64,000 nucleotides of DNA, taken from positions 124,001 to 188,000 of the forward strand of contig NZ_BAABAQ010000009.1 in NCBI RefSeq assembly GCF_039537505.1, read 5' to 3'. Of this stretch, positions 45,258 through 54,940 are shown in pieces. This DNA comes from Streptosporangium oxazolinicum (GTDB taxonomy: Bacteria > Actinomycetota > Actinomycetes > Streptosporangiales > Streptosporangiaceae). The notes beneath the pieces are model-generated. The model was not told where the DNA came from. It ran no database searches and was given only the letters and a program-made list of their open reading frames with translations. The position numbers were made by a program, and so were the translations under genes. Each line of letters starts with the position of its first letter. The first letter of the stretch is position 1.

Positions 45258-46889
45258 TCAGCCGAGAGCGCGCAGGAAGTCGGCGGCCACCGGGGCGGCG
45301 ACCGCGCCACCGCCCGAGCCCTCCTCGACGATCACCGCGAAGGCCACCTCGCCGCGGAAGCCGATGAACCAGGCGTGCGTCTTGAGGTCGTCCTGCTCGC
45401 CGTACTCGGCGGTCCCGGTCTTGCCCCGGGTGCCCCGGGGCAGGCCCGCGTCCTTGGCGGTGCCCTTGGTGACGACCGCGGACATCATCCGGTGCATGTT
45501 CGACAGGACGGCCTCGGGGAGGGCCTGCGGCTGCGTCTCCTGCTTGATCGAGGGGACCAGGGTCGGCGGGCGCCAGGTGCCGTCGGCCAGCGCGGCGGCG
45601 ACCGAGGCCATCATCAGCGGGCTCGCGGTGATCCGGCCCTGGCCGAACGACTCCGCGGCCAGTTCCGCGTCGCTCTCGGCCTTGGGGAAGCTGCCCTTGG
45701 CGGCCACGACGCCGATGTTGAGCGGCTTGTTGAAACCGAACAGCTCCGCGGTGCTCAGCAGCTTGTCGGAGCTCAGCCGCTCCTTGGTCAGCGGGGCGAA
45801 GGTGGTGTTGCAGGAGTAGGCGAAGGAGTCGGACAGCGACACCGAGCCGTAGGCGGCGTGGTTGGAGTTACGGATCGGCAGGCCGCCCACCGTGACGTCC
45901 TTGGGGCAGGTGACCCGGTCGCCGGGGCTCATCCCCTCGGCCAGCAGTCCCACGGCGGTGACCGCCTTGAAGGTCGAGCCGGGAGGGTAGTTGCCGTCCA
46001 GGGCCCGGTTGAAGCCGCCCTGGTTGTTCACCACCGCGAGGATCTCGCCGGACGAGGGTCTGATCGCGACCAGGGCGGCGGTCTTCTTCAGGTCGCGGAC
46101 GGCCTCGACCGCGGCCCCCTGGACCCGCATGTCCAGGGTGGTCTCCAGGGCCTCACCGGTCTTGCCCTCGATCGTGTCGAGCGTCTTAACCGTCTTCTTG
46201 TCCGCGCCGACGAGTTCGATCTCGGTGTCCGGGGTGCCGGCCAGGCGCTCCTGGAAGGTGTGCTGCAGCCCGCTCGTGCCGACCGCGTCACCCACCTTGT
46301 AGGGCACGCCCAGCTTCGCGACGCTCTTCGCCGTGGCCTTCTCCAGGTAGCCGACGATCTGCTGCACCGAGCCGCCCGCGTCGGCACCGTCGATGCGGTC
46401 GCCGCTCGCCGAGGTGATCGCGGCCCGTTCCGGCCACTTCGTCTTCAGCGCGAAGGCGGTGGCCGCGGTCAGGTCGGGGTGGACGGCCTTGGGCGACCAC
46501 TTGACGCGCCAGTGCCGGTCGACGACCGCCAGGTCGACGCTGCCGGAGTAACTCCACTCGCCGACGTCCTTGAGCCTCAGCGTGGCGGTGTAGGAGGCCT
46601 GTCCCGTGCCGTCGCCGGTCTCGCGCACCCCGTCGAGCCGCACCGCGGTGCTCTCCACCGCCAGGGCCTTGCGCATGTCGTCGTACGCCTTGGCGAACGC
46701 CGGGTCCGGCGCTCCCAGCTCGGCGCGCATGCCCGCTAGGTTGCCGCTCTGCCAGGCGCTGACGAACCGCTCCGCGGTCTCCTGGGGGGTCCCCCTGGTG
46801 TGCAGGTACCACCAGGCGCCGCCCCCGGCGGCCCCCGCCACCAGCACGACGGCTGCCGATGTGATCGCGATCGTCTTGCCCCGTGCCAC
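45258..46889 (-). CDS. MecA-type penicillin-binding protein
   Basis: The 543-residue protein has an N-terminal membrane anchor, an NTF2-like MecA N-terminal domain (TPQETAERFVSAWQSGNLAG) and a class B transpeptidase domain with PPGSTFKAV (SxxK), SYSCN (SxN-like SCN) and GKTGTAEYGE (KTG). It cross-links peptidoglycan outside the cell. PBPs of this type occur in several copies in actinomycetes. A short AT-rich spacer separates it from the acyltransferase gene. Confidence 0.92.
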   Translation of the reverse strand: MARGKTIAITSAAVVLVAGAAGGGAWWYLHTRGTPQETAERFVSAWQSGNLAGMRAELGAPDPAFAKAYDDMRKALAVESTAVRLDGVRETGDGTGQASYTATLRLKDVGEWSYSGSVDLAVVDRHWRVKWSPKAVHPDLTAATAFALKTKWPERAAITSASGDRIDGADAGGSVQQIVGYLEKATAKSVAKLGVPYKVGDAVGTSGLQHTFQERLAGTPDTEIELVGADKKTVKTLDTIEGKTGEALETTLDMRVQGAAVEAVRDLKKTAALVAIRPSSGEILAVVNNQGGFNRALDGNYPPGSTFKAVTAVGLLAEGMSPGDRVTCPKDVTVGGLPIRNSNHAAYGSVSLSDSFAYSCNTTFAPLTKERLSSDKLLSTAELFGFNKPLNIGVVAAKGSFPKAESDAELAAESFGQGRITASPLMMASVAAALADGTWRPPTLVPSIKQETQPQALPEAVLSNMHRMMSAVVTKGTAKDAGLPRGTRGKTGTAEYGEQDDLKTHAWFIGFRGEVAFAVIVEEGSGGGAVAAPVAADFLRALG

Positions 46890-46959
46890 CTGATCCCCCA
46901 GTCTTTTTGCCCAGGGCCGCAGCCTAGCGTGCGCTAAAGCGACATATGTACATAAATGA

Positions 46960-47610
46960 TCATTTGCTCTGCGTGCGGCTGGGTGCGTAGCTCGTCACGT
47001 ACTCCTGGCCGGAGAGCTCCTGGATCGCGAACATGATCTCGTCGGTCACCCTGCGCCGGTCGCGTGCGCTGCTCTCCGAGCCGGTGAAGGTCATCGGCTT
47101 GCCGATGCGTACGTTCACCCGGCCCCGCCTGGGTCTCGCGGCGCCGATCGGCAGCACCTCGCCGGTGCCCTCCATCGCCACCGGGATCACCGGCGCGCCG
47201 GTGGCCAGGGCGAGCCAGGCGACGCCGACCTTGCCCCGGTAGAGGCGCCCGTCGGGGGAGCGGGTGCCCTCCGGGTAGATGCCGAACAGCTCGCCGTTCT
47301 TGAGCACCTCCGAGGCCGCGTCGAGCATGTCCTGGGCCGAGGTGGGGCTCTGCCGGTCGATGCTGATCTGGCCGGTGGCGCGCATCCACGTCGCGGTGAC
47401 GGGATTGCCGGTGAAGTACTCGGCCTTGGCGACGAAGCGCACCTGGCGCTTGAGCACCAGCGGCAGGAAGGTCGAGTCGAGTATCGACAGGTGGTTGGAG
47501 GCCATGATGGCCGGACCCGTGACGGGGACGTGCTCGTTTCCGGTGACCGTGGTCGGCCAGAGCAGATGCAGGATCGGAGCGCCGACGATCTTGGTCAGGC
47601 GATAGAGCAC
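46960..47610 (-). CDS. 1-acyl-glycerol-3-phosphate acyltransferase-like (PlsC)
   Basis: The 216-residue protein has the acyltransferase motif NHLSILD (NHxxxxD) and YPEGTRSPDG (EGT), with an N-terminal hydrophobic helix. It probably acylates lysophosphatidic acid or a related lipid at the membrane. AGGAGAGCCC precedes the GTG at 47610. Confidence 0.9.
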   Translation of the reverse strand: MLYRLTKIVGAPILHLLWPTTVTGNEHVPVTGPAIMASNHLSILDSTFLPLVLKRQVRFVAKAEYFTGNPVTATWMRATGQISIDRQSPTSAQDMLDAASEVLKNGELFGIYPEGTRSPDGRLYRGKVGVAWLALATGAPVIPVAMEGTGEVLPIGAARPRRGRVNVRIGKPMTFTGSESSARDRRRVTDEIMFAIQELSGQEYVTSYAPSRTQSK

Positions 47611-47790
47611 GGGCTCTCCTCATGAGACGGGTTACCCAACACTAGGTGGTCACCCGACGGCCGACGGTTGTACGCACCCGCACAAGCGGAGCTTCCAGGT
47701 TTGTAGCCCTCCTCCAACACCGTCGCGCCTTTCCAGGGCGAATCCCATGAAACCCACCCACCGGGCACGGAGGGAGCGGGGCAACAGAGA

Positions 47791-47943
47791 AACGCCCCGC
47801 GGGCCGGGAGGGCCCGCGGGGCGTGACGTTTGGTGCCGATGTGGCGGTCGCCTCCTCGGCGAGAGGCACAACACGGCTCCAGCCGAACGGTATTCCGTGA
47901 AGGCGGTAATTTGCGGCCCGGGGGACACAAACCACATCGGCAC
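47791..47943 (-). ncRNA. Candidate structured small RNA with intrinsic terminator
   Basis: On the minus strand a 12-base segment (47932-47943) pairs perfectly with 47833-47844, closing a domain of 111 bases. Inside are smaller hairpins, including an ACGG/CCGU pair and a GCCUC/GAGGC pair. A perfect 13-bp GC hairpin (about 47791-47822) and a T-rich run follow, an intrinsic terminator. Upstream, GGAAT, 18 bases, then GTTAGA resembles a sigma-R type promoter ending 10 bases before the domain. No coding frame fits. The family is not recognised; not 5S, SRP or tmRNA by eye. Confidence 0.5.
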
Positions 47944-48249
47944 GATCACTCTAACCGACGTCCGCCGCTGGTTATTCCGCTTTGAGATCACCGGCGTGTC
48001 CCGAGCGGCCGCGAGCCCCGTGGATCCGCAGGTCACAGCCCCTCGACGCCCTCTCGGAGAACCGTCGGCCGATGTCGTGACCGGCTGCCGGCCGTGGTCG
48101 TCGCGGTGGTGGCGCACACCGTCGGCTCCCTCCCGTGCGCTGTTCGTGATCGGCGTGCGGGAAGGGGCCGCACGGTTCGCCGGCATCCGGATCAAGCGGA
48201 TCTTGTTCGTCCCGTACGGTGTGGGCATGTCCGCCCTGTCCGGGACGCG

Positions 48250-49011
48250 TCATCGCAGCAGGCTGACACCTCGTGAGATGACGAGCACCGAGAGGATGAG
48301 CGCCGACACCGACTCCGCGGACATGAGGAGCTTCGCCCGCGCCGACAGCGGCATGGTGTCGGTGGGGCTGAAGGCGGAGGAGTTCGTCACCGACACGTAG
48401 AGGTAGTCGACGAAGCCGGGCGTCCACCCCGATCTCGCCGACGATCGGGCGGCCACCTCGGCGACGGCGTCGTGGTCCTCGTCCTGGGGGAAGCGGAAGT
48501 CGGCCACCGGCAGCTCGCCCTTCGCCTGGGTACGCCGCACGGGCCCTCCCCGGTCGAGTTCCCAGAAGGCCAGCCCGAAGATGATGATGTTGGTCACCCA
48601 CACCTGGCCGGCGGCGAGCAGCAGCTGCCTGCCCTCCCTGACCTGACCGGACACCAGTTCGATGATGAGCAGGACCAGCGACACCCCGTTGGCCATCGCG
48701 ATGACCAGGACGAGGGCGATGGACAGCCGCCTCATCAGCCAGTTCTCCCGGACCATGCGCCGGGGATTGATCGCTATCAGGGGCACCAGCAGCAACAGCT
48801 CCAGCGCGGGGATGACGAACCTCGGCCCGATGATGAGCTTGCCCGGCAGCGCCGCGTACAGCGCCGCGGCGACCACCACCGCGTACGCGGCGGGGAGCCG
48901 GGGCTCGCCCGGGTGCCCGCTCCGCTCCGCCCGCTGCCTCGCGTTCATGTCGTCAGGAGCCGGTGTCGGTGGCGCCCTCGCCATCGCGCTGCGGCTGCGG
49001 GATGTTCTCAT
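48250..49011 (-). CDS. DUF1345-like membrane protein
   Basis: The 253-residue protein has four or more hydrophobic helices (AAYAVVVAAALYAALPGKL, FVIPALELLLLVPLIAI) and a C-terminal GFVDYLYVSVTNSSAFSPTD segment typical of DUF1345. Function unknown. The start is uncertain; ATG codons also occur at 48984 and 48948, the latter being closer to the family's usual beginning. Confidence 0.72.
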   Translation of the reverse strand: MRTSRSRSAMARAPPTPAPDDMNARQRAERSGHPGEPRLPAAYAVVVAAALYAALPGKLIIGPRFVIPALELLLLVPLIAINPRRMVRENWLMRRLSIALVLVIAMANGVSLVLLIIELVSGQVREGRQLLLAAGQVWVTNIIIFGLAFWELDRGGPVRRTQAKGELPVADFRFPQDEDHDAVAEVAARSSARSGWTPGFVDYLYVSVTNSSAFSPTDTMPLSARAKLLMSAESVSALILSVLVISRGVSLLR

Positions 49012-49097
49012 CGGTCGGGCCGGTCATGCGGGTTCAGCTCCTTGGGATGCCGGGGCGGGCTCGTGGCCGGGTTTCGGTGTGAGAGCTCTCAGAACTT

Positions 49098-50378
49098 TCA
49101 GAACAGGAGGGTCAGCGGGAGGCAGCACCCGAGAACGGCGACCGCGGCGCCCGCGCAGGCCGAGATCCGCGTGGTCAGCGGATCGTTGACCAGGGGGCCC
49201 ATGATCGACCGGTCGCGGCAGAAGTGGACGAGCAGGAACAGCGCGACGGGCACGCCGAGTGAGATGACCACCTGGCTCACGATCAGCAGGCTGGTCAGCG
49301 GCACGCCGAGCACCAGGGCGAGGACGGCCGGTGTCATCGTCACGACGCGCCGTAGCTGGATCGGTATCCGGAGGTTCAGGAAGCCCCGCATCACCACGTC
49401 CCCCGCCAGGGTGCCCACCCCGCAGGAGGAGACTCCCGACGACAGGAGCATGACGGCGAACGCGAGGGCGGCGGCGCCGCCGACCCGGTTCAGCAACTCC
49501 GCGTGGGCGGCGAACAGGTCGCCGGTCCAGGCTCCGCCCGTCGCCGCCCCGAGCCCGGCCCCGAGGGCGATCATCGACACGTTGACGACCGTGGCGGTGC
49601 CGAGACCGAGCAGGCAGTCGATCCGCAGTGCCCGCCGGACGAGCGCGGGCCGTCGCCACGCCATGCCGGCCGGCCATCCCCGTCCCTGCACCAGCGCGGA
49701 GTGCAGGTAGATGGCGTGCGGCATGACGGTGGCGCCGACGATCCCCATGGCGAGGACCAGCGAGCCGCCGCCGTCCAGGTGAGGTACCAGCCCACCGGCC
49801 AGCCCGGTGACCGACTGGCCGCCCACCTCGGCGACGTCGTAGACGACACCCGCCCCGACGAGCAGGAGACTCGCGGCGCTGACGAGCTCGAACCGCCGCG
49901 TCCGGCCGTGCCGCCGCAGCCGCAGCATGAGCAGCGCCACCACGGCGGTGACCACCGCCGACATCGCGGGCGGCATCCCGAAGAGCAGCTGCATCCCGAT
50001 GGCCGCGCCGACGAACTCGGCCAGATCCGTGGCCAGGACGACCACCTCGGCCTGGAGCCACAGCAGAAGGCCGCCGAGGCGGGAGAAACGCTCGCGGCAC
50101 AGCCGGGGCAGGCTCATGCCGGTCGCCATGCCGAGCTTCGCCGCCTGGAACTGCACGAGGAGCGCCACGAGGCTGGCCAGCACGACCACCCACACGAGCA
50201 GGTAGCCCGACGTCGCCCCGGCCGTCAGGTTGGTGGCCACGTTGCCCGGATCCACGTAGGCGATCGCCGCGACGAACGCCGGTCCCAGGATCGGAGCCGC
50301 CCGCGAACCGCCCGGCCGCTTGGGAGGCCGGGATGCCGAGGCGGGTGGGGACAGCGTCAGCGTGCCGTCGTCGTTCAT
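49098..50378 (-). CDS. Nramp family divalent metal (Mn2+/Fe2+) transporter
   Basis: The 426-residue protein has the Nramp motif DPGN (VAAIAYVDPGNVATN) in helix 1 and MPHAIYLHS in helix 6, with eleven hydrophobic helices. It imports manganese or iron using protons. The ATG at 50378 follows GGGAGG by five bases; a longer upstream frame lacks conservation. Confidence 0.9.
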   Translation of the reverse strand: MNDDGTLTLSPPASASRPPKRPGGSRAAPILGPAFVAAIAYVDPGNVATNLTAGATSGYLLVWVVVLASLVALLVQFQAAKLGMATGMSLPRLCRERFSRLGGLLLWLQAEVVVLATDLAEFVGAAIGMQLLFGMPPAMSAVVTAVVALLMLRLRRHGRTRRFELVSAASLLLVGAGVVYDVAEVGGQSVTGLAGGLVPHLDGGGSLVLAMGIVGATVMPHAIYLHSALVQGRGWPAGMAWRRPALVRRALRIDCLLGLGTATVVNVSMIALGAGLGAATGGAWTGDLFAAHAELLNRVGGAAALAFAVMLLSSGVSSCGVGTLAGDVVMRGFLNLRIPIQLRRVVTMTPAVLALVLGVPLTSLLIVSQVVISLGVPVALFLLVHFCRDRSIMGPLVNDPLTTRISACAGAAVAVLGCCLPLTLLF

Positions 50379-50536
50379 CCATGCCTCCCGGCGTGTCATG
50401 CCCGCCGTCACCTGTGTTCGGCGGGCGTTCACCGGCGAGCGGGCGTCGAGCCCCGCCTCGGCAGTGCGAGATCGCGCGACGTCCCGCGCTCGCGAGTGAA
50501 TCACCGGAAAGCGTGAATTAGCGGTATATCGCAGCC

Positions 50537-50804
50537 TCAGTGCCGCAAATCAAGGATTACGCAGCCAAAGAATGAAGACAAGCGGTTGAGGGCTAGCCGG
50601 AGCAAATAAATAGCACGCCTCGGGAATCCACCTCTTATATTTCTAAAAGGCGGAAAGTCGTATAAATGATGATGGTCTCCGGCGAGCCGCGCCGACCTCC
50701 CCGCGGAATGCCCGGCGCCTGTCGGTCCCCTCGGCGGCCACCAGCCAGAAGGCCGGCAGCGCCTCGGCATCCTCGGTGCGCCCGTACCGGATCGTCACCT
50801 CCAC
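50537..50804 (-). pseudogene. GNAT acetyltransferase N-terminal fragment in AT-rich region
   Basis: From a minus-strand GTG at 50804 the sequence reads VTIRYGRTEDAEALPAFWLV then AAEGTDRRR, a GNAT N-terminus, but the frame stops about 50 residues on without a cofactor-binding motif. The rest of the region (50520-50690) is distinctly AT-rich and shows no gene. Confidence 0.5.
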
Positions 50805-50864
50805 GGATGGGAAGCTACCAGCCCGCCGGGGCGGGGGCGGAGAGGACCCCGCGCCGGGCGGCGC

Positions 50865-51350
50865 TCAAGCGGGGGCGCCCAGGGACGGCAGGGACGGCAC
50901 CGTCTCGGGCAGGGGCCCCGCGACTGTCTCCAATCCCACCGGGATGGCCGAACGGGGGGTGCGCTCGCGCACGTCCTCGCCACGGATCGCCATCACGGCG
51001 GGCGGGCTGCCCAGGTCGCCGTACCGGGCGACGACGGCGGCGGTGATCGCCCGGCCCGCGTCGGCGACCGTCTCCCGCGCCGAACCCGGCGGGTGGGCGG
51101 CCGACAGATGGCCCAGCAGCGCCGCGAACCGCAACTCCTCGGCCGCCGCGCGGGGGAGCCCGTCGTCGTCGGACGGCGGCAGCGGCCGGTCCAGCCAGAA
51201 CACCCCGCCGCGCAGGAGCGCGGGATATGTCGCCTCGCCCCGCTGGAGCGTGAGCACGGAGTCGACCAGTAACCGCCCGAACTCCTTCAGATCGGTATCG
51301 GGCGGCAGATCGGTCGTGACCAGCAGCGAAACCCTCAGCGCGTCCACCAT
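50865..51350 (-). CDS. Hypothetical protein (161 aa)
   Basis: The 161-residue frame (VDALRVSLLVTTDLPPDTDL at the start) has uniform third-position GC bias and a plausible ATG, so it is probably real. It has no recognisable motif or membrane segment. About 200 bases upstream lies the convergent recombinase. Confidence 0.55.
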   Translation of the reverse strand: MVDALRVSLLVTTDLPPDTDLKEFGRLLVDSVLTLQRGEATYPALLRGGVFWLDRPLPPSDDDGLPRAAAEELRFAALLGHLSAAHPPGSARETVADAGRAITAAVVARYGDLGSPPAVMAIRGEDVRERTPRSAIPVGLETVAGPLPETVPSLPSLGAPA

Positions 51351-51552
51351 GAGCGGCTATCCCTCCTTGAGGTGGCTCATAGTAGGGGTCGCCACCGACA
51401 GTTACGGCGCGGCCGGTGGAACGTGTCGGGATCAGGCTCCGGTCACGGTGCCGGGGAACGCCGCCCGCCGGTGCCCGCGACCGGCCCCGAGAGGCCCCGG
51501 ATCGGGCGCCGGACGGCGGGGCCGGTTCCGCGGGAGCGGCCTCCGCCGGTGG

Positions 51553-52527
51553 TCAGAGCGGTTTGGGGGCGGGGAGGGTGATCCTGTCGACGGCCTCGCG
51601 GCGGCGCCGTTCCGGGCGGCGGTCGTAGCGGGCCGTGGTGGCGGGGGAGGAGTGGCCGACGAGGGCCTGCGCGGTGGCCAGGTCCACCCCGGCGTCGAGC
51701 AGCTCGCCGATGAAGGTGCGCCGGAAGTCGTGCGGGGTGCGCGCCGTGGCCCCCGCCTCGGCCAGGCGCTTGGCCAGGATGTCGGCGACGGCCTGTCCCG
51801 TCATGGGGGCGGGCCCGCCGTTCCTGGTCCGCAGCCGGCCCAGCCTGCTGATGGGGCAGAACAGGGCACCGGCGGGGCGGCCCCGCACGGCCAGCCAGCG
51901 TTCCATCCTGGAGAGGGCCTCGGTGGTCAGGTAGACCATCCGCTCCTTGTCGCGCTTGCCGCGTACCCGCAGCGAGCGCGACCCGGGGTCGTAGTCGCCC
52001 AGCGTGAGCCCGGCGATCTCGGCGCGGCGGCAGCCGGTGGAGTAGAGCGCCGCCAGCAGGGCGGCGTCGCGGGCCCCGGCCGGTGAGTCGTCGCGGTCGC
52101 ACGCGGCGAGCGCGGCGCCCACCACCTCGGGCGGCACGTGCTGGCCCGCGGGCAGGCGGGTGTGCTCGACCGTCGGCAGGTCGGCGGCGCGCTGGTACTC
52201 CTCGGCGGTCATCAGGCCGAGCCGCCAGGCCTCGCGCAGCACCCTGCGCAGCGCGACCAGGTGCTTGTTGACGTACGAGGGAGACCAGCCGCGCTCGGTC
52301 ATCAGGGCGCGGATGCGCACGGTGTGCTCGTAGCGCAGCAGGTGCCAGGGCTGGCCCGCGCCGGAGGAGACCGTGTCGCCCGAGACGAGCGCGGCGAGCC
52401 TGTCGAGGCAGCCGCGCATGGTGCGGCGGGACTCCGCGCTGGTCAGGGAGTCGAGATACACCCGGTAGGGATCTCGCGCGGGCTCGATGGAGGGGCCGGG
52501 CGGGGTGGGGAGGGCTGGCACGCTCAC
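51553..52527 (-). CDS. Tyrosine recombinase (XerC/D-like)
   Basis: The 324-residue protein has an N-terminal SAM-like domain (DPYRVYLDSLTSAESRRTM) and a catalytic domain with STGCRRAEIAGLTLGDYD (Arg), TPHDFRRTF (His-x-x-Arg) and GHSSPATTARYDRR (His and nucleophile Tyr). It lacks the AP2-type domain of phage integrases. It acts on a local DNA element or a dimer site; no att repeat was found beside it. GTG 52527 start is tentative. Confidence 0.88.
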   Translation of the reverse strand: MSVPALPTPPGPSIEPARDPYRVYLDSLTSAESRRTMRGCLDRLAALVSGDTVSSGAGQPWHLLRYEHTVRIRALMTERGWSPSYVNKHLVALRRVLREAWRLGLMTAEEYQRAADLPTVEHTRLPAGQHVPPEVVGAALAACDRDDSPAGARDAALLAALYSTGCRRAEIAGLTLGDYDPGSRSLRVRGKRDKERMVYLTTEALSRMERWLAVRGRPAGALFCPISRLGRLRTRNGGPAPMTGQAVADILAKRLAEAGATARTPHDFRRTFIGELLDAGVDLATAQALVGHSSPATTARYDRRPERRRREAVDRITLPAPKPL

Positions 52528-52725
52528 CGTGCAGACCCTACCGGCCGCCCGCGAGAATCTACACTGTAAAGGCACCGTGGCGGGACGGAGACCTCCGGAC
52601 CGTGTCCGGGCGCTCGGCCGGAGCGGCAAGGGCGGCCGGACGGCGGGAGGGACGGGAACCCTCGGACCGTGTCTAGGTCCATAACGCCATGTCGGAGGCG
52701 GTGAGTGTGTGGTTGGCTGTTCGCA

Positions 52726-53523
52726 ATGGACATCTCATCACGGGCTTCCGCCTACCTCAGGGCATACGACGAGCAGCTCCGGGCCAGGCCGATGCCGGGC
52801 CGCACCGCCGAGCGGGTCGGGCCGCTGCTGAGGACCGTGTCGAACGGCCACGGCCAGGGTTTCCTGACATATCGGGACCTGGGTGGTCTGGAGGGCGCCG
52901 AGCTGGACGCCTTCATCGTGGGCCAGCGAGACTTCTTCACCCGGGTCGGGCGCGAGGTCGAGTGGAAGTACCACGGCTACGACCTGCCCGCCGACCTGCC
53001 CGAGCGGCTCGCGGCGGCCGGGTTCGAGCCGGGGGAGCGGGAGACGGTGTTCGTCGGCGAGGCCGGTGAGCTGGCCGGTGCCAAGACGGCACCCGCCGGG
53101 GTACGGCTGCGCGAGGCGGCCGGGCGAGAGGACCTGGAGCGCATCCGCGAGCTGGAGGAGACGGTCTGGGACGCCGACCACGGCTGGCTGCCCGGCATGC
53201 TGGAGCGCGACCTCGCAGGCCCCGGGGACCCGTGCGCGGTGGTGATCGCCGAGGCGGGCGGCCAGGTGGTGTGCGCGGCGTGGGCGCGCTTCCACGAGGG
53301 CACCGACTTCGCCTCGCTCTGGGGCGGTTCGACCCTGAAGGAGTGGCGGGGCAGGGGCGTCTACCGGGCGATGGTCTCGTACCGGGCGGAGCTGGCGGTG
53401 GCGCGGGGTTTCCGCCTGGTGCATGTGGACGCCTCCGACGCCAGCCGTCCGATCCTCGCCCGGCTGGGTCTGGAGGCGATCACGACGACGACGCCGTACG
53501 TGTGGGTGCCGCCGACCCTCTGA
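52726..53523 (+). CDS. GNAT family acetyltransferase
   Basis: The 265-residue protein has an N-terminal linker and a GNAT domain with LWGGSTLKEWRGRGVYRAM (acetyl-CoA loop RGRGVY) and HVDASDASRPILARLGLE. Substrate unknown. ATG 52726 chosen; an upstream GTG at 52705 is possible. Confidence 0.83.
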   Translation: MDISSRASAYLRAYDEQLRARPMPGRTAERVGPLLRTVSNGHGQGFLTYRDLGGLEGAELDAFIVGQRDFFTRVGREVEWKYHGYDLPADLPERLAAAGFEPGERETVFVGEAGELAGAKTAPAGVRLREAAGREDLERIRELEETVWDADHGWLPGMLERDLAGPGDPCAVVIAEAGGQVVCAAWARFHEGTDFASLWGGSTLKEWRGRGVYRAMVSYRAELAVARGFRLVHVDASDASRPILARLGLEAITTTTPYVWVPPTL

Positions 53524-53817
53524 TCACGCGGGGGTGAAGGGCGGCGCGCCCGGGTGAGACGACGACGCCGGACGGGCGAGGGGACAGCGCGACGCGCCCG
53601 GGTGAGCCGGTCGCGGAGACGGATCGGCCTGCGGTCGAGGGTTGCGGGATCTCCCGCCGGGCCGTTGTGAGGGGTGGCCGGTCTTCCCGTGGGGGCTGGA
53701 TGCCGAGCGGAAACATGTGGAACGAATCATTCCGTTCTGGTATTCTGACGTGGATTTTGAAGTGGACTCGCGGTGCCGCCACTCCCCGGCGGCGCGACTC
53801 GTCACGAGGGGGCACGC

Positions 53818-54921
53818 ATGCCCGAGGTGCTCAGCCGGCGCGCGCTCAACCGGGCCACCCTGGAGCGGCAGTTGCTGCTGGCCCGCGCGGAGCTGCCCGC
53901 GCTGGAGGCGGTCCGGCACCTGTACGGCATGCAGGCCCAGGCGCAGAATCCTCCCTACATCGGGCTGTGGAGCCGCCTGTCCGGGTTCGCCCACGACGAT
54001 CTCGCCCGGCTGATCAACGAGCGCCTGGTGGTGCGGCTGTCGCTGATGCGCTCCACCATCCACCTGGTCACCGCCGACGACTGCCTGGCGCTGCGCCCGC
54101 TGCTCGCCCCCATGCTGGCGCGGGGCCTGCGGGGGACGGCGCATGGCAGGGGCCTGGCGGGGGTGGATCTGGACGAGCTCGCCGCCGTGGGGCGGAAGCT
54201 GGTGGAGGAACGCCCCCTGACCTTCCGCGAGCTCGGCACGCTGCTGCGGGAGCGGTGGCCGGAGGCTCCCACCGCCGACCTGGTCGCCGGGGTGCGCAAC
54301 ACGCTGGCGCTGGTCCAGGTCCCGCCGAGGGGGATCTGGGGGGCGGGCGGGCAGGCCGCCCACACCACGGCGGAGGCGTGGCTGGGCCGTTCCCAGGACG
54401 AGCGCCCCTCCGCGGAGGAGGCGATCCGCCGCTATCTCGCTGCCTACGGCCCCGCCACGGTGATGGACGTCCAGCAGTGGTCGGGCATGACCCGCCTGGG
54501 GGAGACCGTCCGGGGGATGGGCCTGCGGGCCTTCGTGACCGAGGACGGCGCGGAGCTGTTCGACCTGCCGGAGGCGTCGCGCCCCGACCCCGGCACTCCC
54601 GCCCCGGTGCGCTACCTGTCGGAGTTCGACAACACGCTGCTGTCGTTCGCCCAGCGGACCAGGACCCGGATCACGGAGGAGGAGTACCGGGGACGGGTCT
54701 TCACCGTCAACGGCATCATCAAGGCGACGGTGCTGGTCGACGGCTTCGTACGGGGCATGTGGAGGGTGACGGAGAAACGGGGCGAGGCGATCCTGGAGGT
54801 CGAGCTCTTCGCGCCGGTGAGCGCGGGGGAGCGGGCGGATCTGGAGGTCGAGGGGGCGCGCACGCTCGACTTCGTCGCCCCGGCGGCGACGTCCCGCGAC
54901 ATCCGCTTCCTGGAAGCCTGA
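53818..54921 (+). CDS. Winged-helix DNA-binding domain protein (YcaQ/HTH_42 type)
   Basis: The 367-residue protein starts VLSRRALNRATLERQLLLAR and continues with MQAQAQNPPYIGLWSRL, RSTIHLVTADD and a late TVNGIIKATVLVDGFVRGMW, all features of the PF06224 winged-helix family; some members are DNA glycosylases acting on bulky or cross-linked lesions (AlkX/YcaQ). DNA repair is possible. GAGGGGGCACGC precedes ATG 53818. Confidence 0.8.
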   Translation: MPEVLSRRALNRATLERQLLLARAELPALEAVRHLYGMQAQAQNPPYIGLWSRLSGFAHDDLARLINERLVVRLSLMRSTIHLVTADDCLALRPLLAPMLARGLRGTAHGRGLAGVDLDELAAVGRKLVEERPLTFRELGTLLRERWPEAPTADLVAGVRNTLALVQVPPRGIWGAGGQAAHTTAEAWLGRSQDERPSAEEAIRRYLAAYGPATVMDVQQWSGMTRLGETVRGMGLRAFVTEDGAELFDLPEASRPDPGTPAPVRYLSEFDNTLLSFAQRTRTRITEEEYRGRVFTVNGIIKATVLVDGFVRGMWRVTEKRGEAILEVELFAPVSAGERADLEVEGARTLDFVAPAATSRDIRFLEA

Positions 54922-54940
54922 GCGCGTCGTTTCGGTTGGG

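Noticed and set aside
51553..52527. Tyrosine recombinase as the integrase responsible for the tRNA-Arg fragment
   Set aside because: It lies nearly 49 kb away, is XerC/D-like and has no adjacent tRNA-Arg sequence; a connection cannot be supported.
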